From Actinomycetes bacterium (lineage in GTDB: Bacteria; Actinomycetota; Acidimicrobiia; Spongiisociales; UBA5794), in assembly GCA_023336765.1 (NCBI GenBank), contig JAMBLL010000324.1, positions 1 to 6,322 of the forward strand: DNA of 6,322 nt, given 5' to 3'. The position numbers and the translations under genes are program-made. Shown here one piece after another: positions 1-6,322 of the stretch. The first letter of the stretch is position 1, and each line of letters starts with the position of its first letter. A model generated the notes under the pieces. The model was not told the origin of the DNA and made no database searches. It was given only the letters and a program-made list of their open reading frames with translations.

Positions 1-3000
1 GCCCTCATGTACTTCACCCGTGGCTACCCGGTCGTCTACTACGGCGACGAACAAGGCTTCGTCGGTGACGGCGGAGACAAGGACTCGCGCCAGGACGTCA
101 TGCCGAGCCTCGTCCCTAGCTACAACGATGACGACCTCATCGGAACGTCGAGCACCACTGCAGACGAGAACCTCGACCAGACGCATCCGCTGTACCAGTC
201 CCTAGCGGACTTCGCTGCGCTGCGCGAGGCACACGTTGCACTACGCCAGGGTGCCCAGATCCATCGCTACAGCGAAGGAACGGCAGGCATCTACGCGTTC
301 TCTCGTATCGAGCGAACAGAACAGGTCGAATACGTTGTTGCACTGAACAACAGCGAAGCATCCGATAGCGCCACGTTCGACACGGACACACCGAGCGCCA
401 CGTGGACGGAGGTGTACCCGGGAACCGGCGCACCGCTCGCAACCGACGCCTCTGGTTCGCTGAGCGTTGTCGTACCTGCGCTCGGGTTCGTGGTCTACCA
501 GGCAGACTCCACGATCGCTCTGCCCACGGCTGCGCCATCGATCGCCGTCACCGCACCTGTTGAAGGCAGTGAGGTCACGGGGTTGGTCAAAGTCGCAGCC
601 GATGTCGGCGGAGGCAACTACGCCGAGGTCACGTTCGCCGCTTCTGTCGACGGTGCCGCCTTCGAACCGTTCGCGACGGATGACAACGCTCCGTACGCTG
701 CCTACTACAACGTTGCCGACCTCGCCGCTGGAACACCGATCGTATTCAAGGCCATCGTGGCTGACGCTGCAGCGAACCTCAACGCTGACAAGGTGACAGT
801 CACCGTGGGTGATCAGACGGATCCCGGCGATGAAGGGCCAAATTACGGCATCATCCATTACTTCCGCGACGACGGTGACTACGGAGACCACACCACCGGT
901 GACTACAACGATTACTGGGGACTGCATCTGTGGGGCGACATCGATGAGACGATCGAGTGGACCAATCCCAAGCCGTTCCTTGGTGAGGACGAGTACGGGC
1001 AATTCGCCTGGATCGACCTCTCGTCTGGTGCCGACGAGGTTGGTTTCATCGTTCACCGCGGGGATACCAAGGACGGCACCGATGCCGACCGTTTCTTCGA
1101 CCCGAGTGTGACACCTGAGATCTGGGTACGCCAGGACGATGGCACGAACTACGCAAGTCAGGCCGAGGCACAAGGCTTCGCCACCGTTCGGTATCACCGA
1201 GATGACGGCGACTACGGCGATGCAACCTCAGGCGACTACAACGACTTCTGGGGCCTTCACCTGTGGGGCGATGCCATCGCGCCAGGTGTTGGCACAGGTT
1301 GGACGGAGCCGAGGCCACCCGATGGCATCGATGACTACGGTGCGTTCTGGAACGTCCCTCTTGCCGATGCTTCACTGCCGGTGAACTTCATCATCCACCG
1401 TGGCGACAACAAGGATCCTGGACCGGACCAGAGTTTCGTGCCGGTCGAATCCGCGACCGTATGGATCCTGTCGGGAGTTGAAATCGTCTATACACAGCGT
1501 GGCGATGCTGAGGGATTCGCGACACTTCACTATCACCGACCTGACGGTGACTACGGAGATATCACCTCCTCTGACTACAACGACTTCTGGGGCATGCACA
1601 CCTGGGGTGGCGCTGACGATCCGGGCTGGGTTACTCCTCGAAAGCCCGTGGGTTTCGACACTTTCGGAGCCGTCTTTGAGATCCCACTCTTTGACGATGC
1701 AACGGACCTGTCCTACATCCTCCACCGCGGAGATGTCAAGGATCCAGGGCCGGACCAGAACCTCTCGTTCGCCGAGTGGGGCTACGAGGTCTGGCAACTC
1801 AGCGAAGCCGATCCCGAAGCGCCGTACATCCTCCCGATCACGTTGGGTGGCACGGTCAGCAAGGGCAATCTGGCTGAGCAGCAGGCCTACTGGGTGAGCG
1901 AGGACACCCTTGTTTGGGCTGCAGCGACGGAGTCTGGCGCTACGTACCGACTTCATTGGTCACCCGACGGCAGCCTTGCGTTGTCAGACGAAGGTATCTC
2001 TGGAGGCAGTTCCGTTGCCGTGACCGTATCTGGCACGTACACGGAACCGGCAGGTGTGGAGGGCTTCAGCAACCTCGAGGGTCTTCCGACCTTGCAGATC
2101 GACGCCGCAGACCTTGCCATGATCCCTGAGATCCTCCGGGGTCAGGTTGCTGTTGCGTCGACCAGCAGCGGTGGCCTCCGACTCGACGCGACAGGGATCC
2201 AGATACCTGGCGTACTGGACGACCTGTACAGCTTCGATGGTGAGCTTGGCGTCGTTTGGGACGGCACAACCCCGACCGTGCGTGTCTGGGCACCGACCGC
2301 AAGCGATGTGAGCCTGATGCTCTTCGACGACTCGGACTCTGGCACAACTGGTACGAGCCATGCAATGGTTCGCGACGATTCGACGGGGACCTGGTCCGTG
2401 ACGGGTGACTCATCATGGAACATGAAGTACTACCTGTACGAGGTCGTGGTGTACGCACCAACGACCGGGCAGTTGGAGACGAACCTCGTCACCGACCCGT
2501 ACTCGGTGTCGCTGTCGATGAACAGCACCAGGTCCCAGATCGTGGATCTCGCCGACCCGGCGCTCGCGCCATCTGGCTGGGAGACGGGCGACAAGCCTTC
2601 GCTTGTTGATCCAGAGGACATCTCGGTCTACGAACTGCATGTACGTGACTTCTCTGCGAACGATGCAACGGTTCCTGAGGAGTCCAGAGGCACGTTCAAG
2701 GCGTTCACCATCGAAGACTCCAATGGCATGAGCCACCTCGCAGACCTTGCGGACGCTGGCCTGAGCCATGTCCACCTGCTGCCGACATTCGACATCGCGA
2801 CCATCAACGAGGACAAGGTTGAGTGGCAAGCACCTGACAACGCGGATCTGGCGATGTATCCAGCAGACGCTGAAGATCAGCAGGCTGCGATCACGGCCAC
2901 AGAGGACCTCGACGGGTTCAACTGGGGATACGACCCGCTGCACTACACAACACCCGAGGGCAGCTACTCAACCAACCCTGATGGCCCGACACGTGTAGTC

Positions 3001-4806
3001 GAGTTCCGCGAGATGGTCCAGTCGCTCAACAACACGGGACTGCGTGTGGTGCTCGATGTTGTGTACAACCACACGAACGCTTCAGGCCAGTCTGACAAGT
3101 CGATCCTTGATCGAATCGTGCCAGGCTACTACCACAGGCTCGATGACAAGGGTGCCGTTGCAACCTCAACGTGTTGTGCTAATACGGCCACTGAGCATCA
3201 GATGATGCAGAAGTTGATGGTCGACTCGATCGTCACGTGGGCCACGGACTACAAGGTCGACGGATTCCGGTTCGACCTGATGGGGCACCACTCCAAGCAG
3301 AACATCCTCGACGTCCGTGCAGCGCTCGACGCACTCACGCTTGAGGCCGACGGTGTCGATGGTTCAGCGATCTACCTCTACGGCGAGGGGTGGAACTTCG
3401 GTGAGGTGGCTGATAACGCTCGATTCGTACAGGCGACCCAACTCAACATGCGTGACACAGGGATCGGTACGTTCAACGACCGTCTCCGCGACGCGGTCAG
3501 GGGAGGCGGGCCCTTCGATGATGGCGATTCGCTGCTGCTGAACCAGGGATTCATCAATGGTGGTTGGTACGACCCGAACGAAGCAGTCATCGCTGCTGGC
3601 ATCGACGAGCAGACGCAACTCAATGAGTTGCTGCTGTCCGGCGACCAGATCCGTGTCGGGCTGGCAGGCAACCTTGCGGACTACGAGTTCGTTGACCGCA
3701 ACGGTGATGTCGTGACAGGCAAGGATGTTGATTACAACGGTTCGCCTGTTGGATACACCGGTGATCCCCAGGAGAACATCATCTACGTTGCCGCTCATGA
3801 CAACCAGACGTTGTTCGACATCAACCAGTATCACAATCCGGTAGCGACGTTGATGGCCGACAGGGTCAGGGTGCAGAACCTCGGAGTTGATCTGACGGTT
3901 CTGGCTCAAGGAGTGCCCTTCCTCCACGCAGGTGAGGACATGTTGCGGTCCAAGTCACTTGACCGTGACTCCTTCAACTCCGGCGACTGGTTCAACAGGC
4001 TCGACTTCACCTATCAGGACAACACCTGGGGAGCAGGCCTGCCTGTTGCGGGCAAGAATGCAGACAACTGGCCGCTGATGCAGCCGCTTCTCGCTGATCC
4101 AGCTCTCAAACCGGGCGCGAACGACATAGCTGATGCGGTCACTCACACCCAGGAGATGCTTGCGGTGCGAGCCAGTTCACCTCTGTTCCGGTTGACGAAT
4201 GAAGCAGACGTCACGGAGATGGTCGCGTTCCACAATACGGGAATGGACCAGATTCTAGGCCTCATCGTGATGAGTATCAGTGATGCCGGGGACGTCGATC
4301 CGGTGTACGACACGATCGTGTCACTCTTCAATGCGTCAGATGAGCCGCAGGTCTTCACGATGGGTGATCTCGCTGGTCAGGCGTTCGATCTGCACCCGGT
4401 CCTTGCGACCTCGAACGACATCGTTGTCAGGTCAGCGACGTATGACAAGGTGTCAGGAACGTTCATGATCCCGGCACGGACCACCGCGGTATTCACCAAC
4501 GATGTAACGCCGCCGGTCGTCGAAGCTGAGACTGTGCTTAACCATGGAGGGCCCCAGGTTGCGTGGTTCAGCGTCGGCTACTCATGCAGCGACGATGATC
4601 CTGACACGACCACCGTTGCAGACATCAACGGTGTACCCGTCGCCGATGGCCAGATCGTGCGTTTGATCCACCATCCAAACAGGACGAATAGCAAGCAGTT
4701 CGGGAACCGACTCGACATCTTCGGGAAGGACTTCTTGTTGACTGTCACGTGTACCGATTCATCGGGTAACACCACGACCACGGAGGTTGTCCCGGAGTTC
4801 CCGTAG
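1..4806 (+). CDS. Amylopullulanase-like GH13 fusion (alpha-amylase end + triple CBM41 + pullulanase), 5'-partial
   Basis: This is probably a secreted bifunctional starch/glycogen hydrolase. The frame is open to base 1, so the start, any signal peptide and the first GH13 catalytic residues lie outside. Residues are numbered from base 1. Residues 1-170 carry the final barrel strand of an amylase-type GH13 (GYPVVYYGDEQGF, 8-20) plus a beta C-domain. Next come an Ig-like domain (179-271), three CBM41 modules (281-609), a pullulanase N-terminal beta domain (610-740) and CBM48 (743-855). The second GH13 barrel (from 875) has FNWGYDP (973-979), DVVYNH (1019-1024), GFRFD with nucleophile D1092, YGEGW with acid/base E1129, and AAHDN with transition-state stabiliser D1267. 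A typical pullulanase-type C-domain (about 1410-1500) and an extra beta domain (1501-1601) end the protein. Family knowledge assigns alpha-1,6 debranching to the second barrel; alpha-1,4 activity of the first is inferred from its remnant. No sortase motif or C-terminal membrane segment is visible. The frame is intact throughout. Confidence 0.93.
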   Translation, partial: ALMYFTRGYPVVYYGDEQGFVGDGGDKDSRQDVMPSLVPSYNDDDLIGTSSTTADENLDQTHPLYQSLADFAALREAHVALRQGAQIHRYSEGTAGIYAFSRIERTEQVEYVVALNNSEASDSATFDTDTPSATWTEVYPGTGAPLATDASGSLSVVVPALGFVVYQADSTIALPTAAPSIAVTAPVEGSEVTGLVKVAADVGGGNYAEVTFAASVDGAAFEPFATDDNAPYAAYYNVADLAAGTPIVFKAIVADAAANLNADKVTVTVGDQTDPGDEGPNYGIIHYFRDDGDYGDHTTGDYNDYWGLHLWGDIDETIEWTNPKPFLGEDEYGQFAWIDLSSGADEVGFIVHRGDTKDGTDADRFFDPSVTPEIWVRQDDGTNYASQAEAQGFATVRYHRDDGDYGDATSGDYNDFWGLHLWGDAIAPGVGTGWTEPRPPDGIDDYGAFWNVPLADASLPVNFIIHRGDNKDPGPDQSFVPVESATVWILSGVEIVYTQRGDAEGFATLHYHRPDGDYGDITSSDYNDFWGMHTWGGADDPGWVTPRKPVGFDTFGAVFEIPLFDDATDLSYILHRGDVKDPGPDQNLSFAEWGYEVWQLSEADPEAPYILPITLGGTVSKGNLAEQQAYWVSEDTLVWAAATESGATYRLHWSPDGSLALSDEGISGGSSVAVTVSGTYTEPAGVEGFSNLEGLPTLQIDAADLAMIPEILRGQVAVASTSSGGLRLDATGIQIPGVLDDLYSFDGELGVVWDGTTPTVRVWAPTASDVSLMLFDDSDSGTTGTSHAMVRDDSTGTWSVTGDSSWNMKYYLYEVVVYAPTTGQLETNLVTDPYSVSLSMNSTRSQIVDLADPALAPSGWETGDKPSLVDPEDISVYELHVRDFSANDATVPEESRGTFKAFTIEDSNGMSHLADLADAGLSHVHLLPTFDIATINEDKVEWQAPDNADLAMYPADAEDQQAAITATEDLDGFNWGYDPLHYTTPEGSYSTNPDGPTRVVEFREMVQSLNNTGLRVVLDVVYNHTNASGQSDKSILDRIVPGYYHRLDDKGAVATSTCCANTATEHQMMQKLMVDSIVTWATDYKVDGFRFDLMGHHSKQNILDVRAALDALTLEADGVDGSAIYLYGEGWNFGEVADNARFVQATQLNMRDTGIGTFNDRLRDAVRGGGPFDDGDSLLLNQGFINGGWYDPNEAVIAAGIDEQTQLNELLLSGDQIRVGLAGNLADYEFVDRNGDVVTGKDVDYNGSPVGYTGDPQENIIYVAAHDNQTLFDINQYHNPVATLMADRVRVQNLGVDLTVLAQGVPFLHAGEDMLRSKSLDRDSFNSGDWFNRLDFTYQDNTWGAGLPVAGKNADNWPLMQPLLADPALKPGANDIADAVTHTQEMLAVRASSPLFRLTNEADVTEMVAFHNTGMDQILGLIVMSISDAGDVDPVYDTIVSLFNASDEPQVFTMGDLAGQAFDLHPVLATSNDIVVRSATYDKVSGTFMIPARTTAVFTNDVTPPVVEAETVLNHGGPQVAWFSVGYSCSDDDPDTTTVADINGVPVADGQIVRLIHHPNRTNSKQFGNRLDIFGKDFLLTVTCTDSSGNTTTTEVVPEFP
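535..813 (+). other. Ig-like spacer domain within the amylase-pullulanase
   Basis: This roughly 90-residue segment follows the amylase C-terminal beta domain and precedes the first CBM41. It starts PSIAVTAPVEGSEVTG and ends in a typical last strand, DKVTVTVGD. The pattern, with an opening proline-rich strand, a 'P..G..V.G.v.v.a' turn and a 'F.a.vD...G' strand, is that of bacterial Ig-like spacers found in secreted glycoside hydrolases. It probably acts as a structural spacer between the amylase and the starch-binding modules. A short acidic linker with Gly and Pro (814-840) follows. The exact Ig family cannot be decided by eye. Confidence 0.65.
841..1827 (+). repeat. Three tandem CBM41 (pullulanase-associated starch-binding) modules
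   Basis: Three consecutive modules of about 105-113 residues lie at roughly 841-1173, 1174-1512 and 1513-1827. Each opens with a YxR.DGDYGD strand, continues with a DYND(F/Y)WG(L/M)H.WG segment and a W..P(K/R) strand, and then has an (I/L)HRGD.KD motif. In the CBM41 family the aromatic residues of the DGDY...W.LW region and the late Lys/Asp bind alpha-glucan chains; the equivalents are kept in all three copies. Copies 2 and 3 share KDPGPDQ, whereas copy 1 has KDGTDADRFFDP at the same place. Compared with the compact CBM41 pattern (DGDYxxWxLWxWG), all three have an extra loop between DGDY and W. They should tether the enzyme to starch or glycogen particles. Confidence 0.88.
1828..2619 (+). other. 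Pullulanase N-terminal beta domain followed by CBM48
   Basis: The first part (about 1828-2220) begins LPITLGGTVSKGNLAEQQAYW and contains a strand rich in W, L and Y (YRLHWSPDGSL). This matches the N2-type beta domain that precedes the catalytic core in GH13_14 pullulanases. The second part (about 2227-2570) starts YSFDGELGVVWDG, continues with VRVWAPTASDVSLMLFDD, and carries the strand KYYLYEVVVYAP and TDPYSVSLSMNSTRS. These are the recognisable signatures of the CBM48/isoamylase N-terminal module that packs against the barrel of debranching enzymes. Boundaries are approximate. Confidence 0.8.
2620..4503 (+). other. GH13 pullulanase-type catalytic barrel plus C-terminal beta domain
   Basis: The barrel opens with ISVYELHVRDFS, the usual first strand of debranching enzymes. 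The pullulanase signature appears as FNWGYDP at 2917-2937, with F replacing the more common first Y. Conserved GH13 regions are I at 3055-3072, II with the nucleophile Asp at 3274-3276, III with the acid/base Glu at 3385-3387, and IV with the Asp at 3799-3801. STCCANTATEH upstream of region II and PFLHAGEDMLRSKSLDRDS after region IV are typical of GH13_14 (PulA-type, 'alpha-1,6-glucosidase') enzymes. The C-terminal domain carries VAFHNTGMDQILGLIVMSI and ends IPARTTAVF, as in the same family. All catalytic residues are present, so the domain should be active. Confidence 0.92.
4501..4803 (+). other. Extra C-terminal beta domain with a cysteine pair
   Basis: About 100 residues follow the point where pullulanases of this type normally end (IPARTTAVFTND). 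The segment starts VTPPVVEAE and ends with a strand LLTVTCTDSSGNTTTTEV. It contains two cysteines, C1529 (YSCSD) and C1584 (VTCTD), which could form a disulfide clamping an Ig-like beta sandwich. The 'TPPVV...C.D..GN' style resembles bacterial Ig or HYR-like domains at the ends of secreted proteins. There is no LPXTG, no hydrophobic tail and no obvious sorting signal. Its role (binding, stability or surface attachment) is unknown. Confidence 0.6.
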
Positions 4807-4814
4807 TTCTTGCC

Positions 4815-4838
4815 TCTCCCTCAGCTTGCTGGGGGAGA
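4815..4838 (+). terminator. Hairpin after the pullulanase stop codon
   Basis: An inverted repeat pairs 4815-4824 (TCTCCCTCAG) with 4829-4838 (CTGGGGGAGA) around a CTTG tetraloop. The stem is 10 bp with a single G-U wobble (T4821-G4832). The wobble pairs in plus-strand RNA but becomes an A-C mismatch in minus-strand RNA, so the hairpin is better suited to the plus transcript. It lies 8 nt after the TAG at 4804-4806, in the 83-bp gap between convergent genes. No T-run follows, so it is a U-less, high-GC type hairpin; intrinsic termination is plausible but unproven. Confidence 0.55.
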
Positions 4839-4889
4839 TGTCGAGGAACGAGACAGAGGGGGCTCTTCAGGCCTTGTGCTGGATCTGTC

Positions 4890-6119
4890 TCAGGTCGGTG
4901 CCTTCACCGACGCACCTGATCGCCAGACGTGGGTGACCCTGTCGGGGTCACCCCAGCTGGTGGGTTCCTCGAGTGGATTGAAATCGAGAGCGATGATGTC
5001 GGCGTCGTACCCCTCGCGGAGCTGACCTGAGAGGGGTGCCTGTGGTCCGAGCGTCGCAGGTCCGTTCGCAGTGGCCGCTTCGATCGCTGTGAGCGGGTCC
5101 ATCCCGAGTTCGATCATGTGGGCGATCTCGAGGCTGTTCGTTCCATACAGGGGACCGTGGATGAACATGTCGGTTCCCATCGCAATGGGGATTCCCGCAG
5201 CGATGGCCCTGCTGACGCTCTCTGCACCCATATCTAGCAGCTCAGACATCTTCCGTTGGACGTGCTCGGGCATGCCCTCGGACATCGCGTGGATCTGTCT
5301 CCCGATCCAGATCGTGGGCACGAGGATGATCTCCTTCTCGAGCATCAGGTCGATCACCTCATCGTCGATCTGATCACCGTGTTCGATCGTTCGTACTCCA
5401 CATCTCAGGGCTGCCATGATCCCCGCCTTGCCCTCAGCGTGAGCGGCAACGATGCGGTCAGCCCGTGCTGCCTCCTCCACGATCGCTGTGATCTCGGCGT
5501 CGGAGAACTGCTGATGGCTCCAGTGGTCGACCTCTGACATCACGCCACCCGACGTACAGATCTTGATGACCTTTGCGTCACGCCTCAGGTTCCTTCTCAC
5601 TGCCTTGAGGACGCCTGGCACACCATCGGCGACGTTGAAGACGAACTCGTATCGATCGCCGAGGGCTTCGAGAGTGGGTAACGGTATCGAGTGTTGGTCA
5701 GCATGTCCTGCCGTTGGCGACATGATTCCACCCGCTCCATAGAGATGTGGCCCCCTGATACGGCCTGTGTCGATCTCCCCGACCAATTCGATCCCCACAC
5801 CTCCAACTTCGCGGACCGAGGTCACTCCACCGTCGAGCGTGCGGCTTAGCTCCTCGACTGCTCGCGATCCGATGACCGATGGTGGGGTCAGTCCGACTGT
5901 GTCGAACTCCTCAGGAACCGGGGTGCCGAAGTGGATGTGGCAGTCCCACAGGCCGGGCATCACGACGGGTACATGCGCCGTGGCTTCACCAGCCTCGGCG
6001 GGCACTCCAGACGTGGGACCCGTGTAGACGATCTCGGAAGCTTCTGCGATCACGGTTCCGTTTGGGATCGGTATGCCGCGGCCGGGTATGAGAAGATCAG
6101 CATCGATGCGAAGCATCAT
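4890..6119 (-). CDS. Imidazolonepropionase-like / Xaa-Pro dipeptidase-like amidohydrolase
   Basis: A complete 409-residue member of the amidohydrolase superfamily, predicted to be a cytoplasmic metal-dependent hydrolase of small amide or dipeptide-like substrates. The metal-ligand set is complete: HxH in DCHIHFG (H61, H63), the bridging lysine in VIKICTSGG (K186), H227 in AAHAEGKAG, H247 in TIEHGDQ and D317 in MGTDMF. The N-terminal beta segment (DADLLIPG) and the C-terminal GYDADIIALDFNPL returning strand are typical. The VIKICTSGGVMS and HAEGKAGI motifs point to the imidazolonepropionase-like branch that includes Sgx9260-type prolidases; substrate cannot be read from sequence. The ATG at 6117-6119 is chosen because GAAGG (6131-6127) sits 7 nt upstream and the codon overlaps the upstream paralogue's stop as ATGA. 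A second ATG follows directly at 6114-6116. An upstream ATG at 6150-6152 would only add 11 codons lying in another frame of the neighbour's conserved tail. No signal peptide is visible. Confidence 0.9.
   Translation of the reverse strand: MMLRIDADLLIPGRGIPIPNGTVIAEASEIVYTGPTSGVPAEAGEATAHVPVVMPGLWDCHIHFGTPVPEEFDTVGLTPPSVIGSRAVEELSRTLDGGVTSVREVGGVGIELVGEIDTGRIRGPHLYGAGGIMSPTAGHADQHSIPLPTLEALGDRYEFVFNVADGVPGVLKAVRRNLRRDAKVIKICTSGGVMSEVDHWSHQQFSDAEITAIVEEAARADRIVAAHAEGKAGIMAALRCGVRTIEHGDQIDDEVIDLMLEKEIILVPTIWIGRQIHAMSEGMPEHVQRKMSELLDMGAESVSRAIAAGIPIAMGTDMFIHGPLYGTNSLEIAHMIELGMDPLTAIEAATANGPATLGPQAPLSGQLREGYDADIIALDFNPLEEPTSWGDPDRVTHVWRSGASVKAPT
4896..5096. repeat. Copy 1 of duplicated amidohydrolase 3' end (partner at 6122-6322)
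   Basis: This stretch is the gapless counterpart of 6122-6322, offset by exactly 1226 bp. That offset equals the 1230-bp gene length minus the 4-nt overlap. Examples of near-identical blocks are CGGTGCCTTCAC (4896 and 6122) and ACGTGGGTGACCC (4927 and 6153). Many differences are at third codon positions, which indicates an older gene duplication held under selection, not a recent perfect repeat. The right-hand copy runs off the window. Confidence 0.85.
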
Positions 6120-6322
6120 GCCGGTGCCTTCACAGAGTTGCCAAACTGCCATACGTGGGTGACCCGGTCGGGGTCGCCCCAGCCGGAATTGTCCTCAAGC
6201 GGGTTGAAGTCGATCGCGATGACATCAGCGTCGTAACCCTCGCGGAGTTGGCCAGAGAGAGGAGCCTGAGGACCGAGTGTGTCCGGGCCGTTCGCCGTTG
6301 CCGCTTCGATGGCATCGAGCGC
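6116..6322 (-). CDS. Paralogous amidohydrolase, 3' end only (5' part beyond the window)
   Basis: The last 68 codons of an amidohydrolase that enters from the right edge and ends in TGA at 6116-6118. The translation contains AIEAATANGP, QAPLSGQLREGYDAD and WGDPDRVTHVW. It aligns without gaps to the end of the complete downstream gene with 55 of 68 residues identical (my count by hand). This segment holds the C-terminal beta strands only, so the metal ligands cannot be checked. The gene is upstream of and overlaps its paralogue by 4 nt (ATGA), which suggests one transcript and coupled translation. Differences cluster in the residues before the WGDP motif (EDNSG versus EEPTS) and at the very end. 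Confidence 0.88.
   Translation of the reverse strand, partial: ALDAIEAATANGPDTLGPQAPLSGQLREGYDADVIAIDFNPLEDNSGWGDPDRVTHVWQFGNSVKAPA
6127..6131 (-). promoter_or_regulatory. Ribosome binding site deciding the amidohydrolase start
   Basis: GAAGG on the minus strand lies inside the last codons of the upstream paralogue (the GTGAAGGCACCG encoding VKAP), 7 nt before the ATG at 6119. The same GTGAAGGCACCG occurs at the end of the downstream gene (4896-4907), so the match first serves as coding sequence; here it is also well placed as a Shine-Dalgarno site. It supports initiation at 6119 rather than 6152. Confidence 0.6.

Noticed and set aside
241..1197. A 318-codon open frame on the minus strand opposite the amylase C-domain, Ig domain and first CBM41.
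   Set aside because: It lies opposite strongly supported domains, has no recognisable motif, and long antisense frames are expected in high-GC coding DNA with third-position bias.
841..1827. The idea that the triple repeat is a recent DNA duplication or phase-variable repeat.
   Set aside because: The copies differ clearly at the protein level and have different loops, so they are old, diverged domain repeats and not unstable DNA repeats.
1372..1956. A minus-strand open frame of 194 codons opposite CBM41 copy 3, and similar frames at 2413-2943 and 3364-3927.
   Set aside because: They have no family resemblance and sit opposite conserved enzyme motifs; they are shadows of the plus-strand frame.
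4810..5025. A short plus-strand frame running from the intergenic gap into the amidohydrolase 3' end.
   Set aside because: It covers the terminator hairpin and the antisense of conserved amidohydrolase codons, and no Shine-Dalgarno site stands out.
6130..6315. A 61-codon minus-strand frame with its own ATG near the right edge.
   Set aside because: The same stretch in another frame is the clear C-terminus of an amidohydrolase paralogue, so this frame is spurious.
4806..6322. A functional link between starch breakdown and the amidohydrolases, as one gene cluster.
   Set aside because: The genes converge, are not co-transcribed, and differ in predicted location and substrate class; neighbourhood alone is not evidence.

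Overview
The window comes from a high-GC bacterium (roughly 60% G+C by eye, strong third-position G/C bias). It holds three convergent protein genes and almost no non-coding DNA. The protein types (a very large secreted starch-debranching enzyme with three CBM41 modules, and tandem imidazolonepropionase-like amidohydrolases) would fit an actinobacterium or a similar free-living heterotroph. That placement is an inference from general composition and gene style; no marker gene is present.

Positions 1-4806 (+) are the 3' part of one giant gene that is open at the left edge. The visible 1601 residues read, in order: the last strand of a first GH13 alpha-amylase barrel and its C-terminal beta domain; an Ig-like spacer; three consecutive CBM41 starch-binding modules; a pullulanase N-terminal beta domain; a CBM48 module; a complete second GH13 barrel of the pullulanase type with all catalytic residues; the usual pullulanase C-terminal beta domain; and an extra two-cysteine beta domain at the end. 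This is an amylase-pullulanase (amylopullulanase-like) fusion able in principle to cut both alpha-1,4 and alpha-1,6 links of starch, glycogen or pullulan. A 10-bp hairpin follows 8 nt after its stop.

Positions 4890-6119 (-) are a complete metal-dependent amidohydrolase (409 aa). Positions 6116-6322 (-) are the last 68 codons of an upstream paralogue, 55/68 identical to the end of the complete gene. The two are joined by an ATGA stop/start overlap, so they form a translationally coupled tandem duplicate. The overlap also shows that the longer start at 6152 is wrong.

The two transcription units converge across an 83-bp gap. Nothing links their functions: the first acts on extracellular polysaccharide, while the second has no visible export signal and probably acts on small amide or dipeptide-like substrates in the cytoplasm. 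I see no mobile element, CRISPR array, tRNA or rRNA, and no strong evidence of an undescribed system. The most noteworthy points are the enzyme fusion with its expanded CBM41 loops, its unassigned C-terminal domain, and the coupled amidohydrolase duplication.
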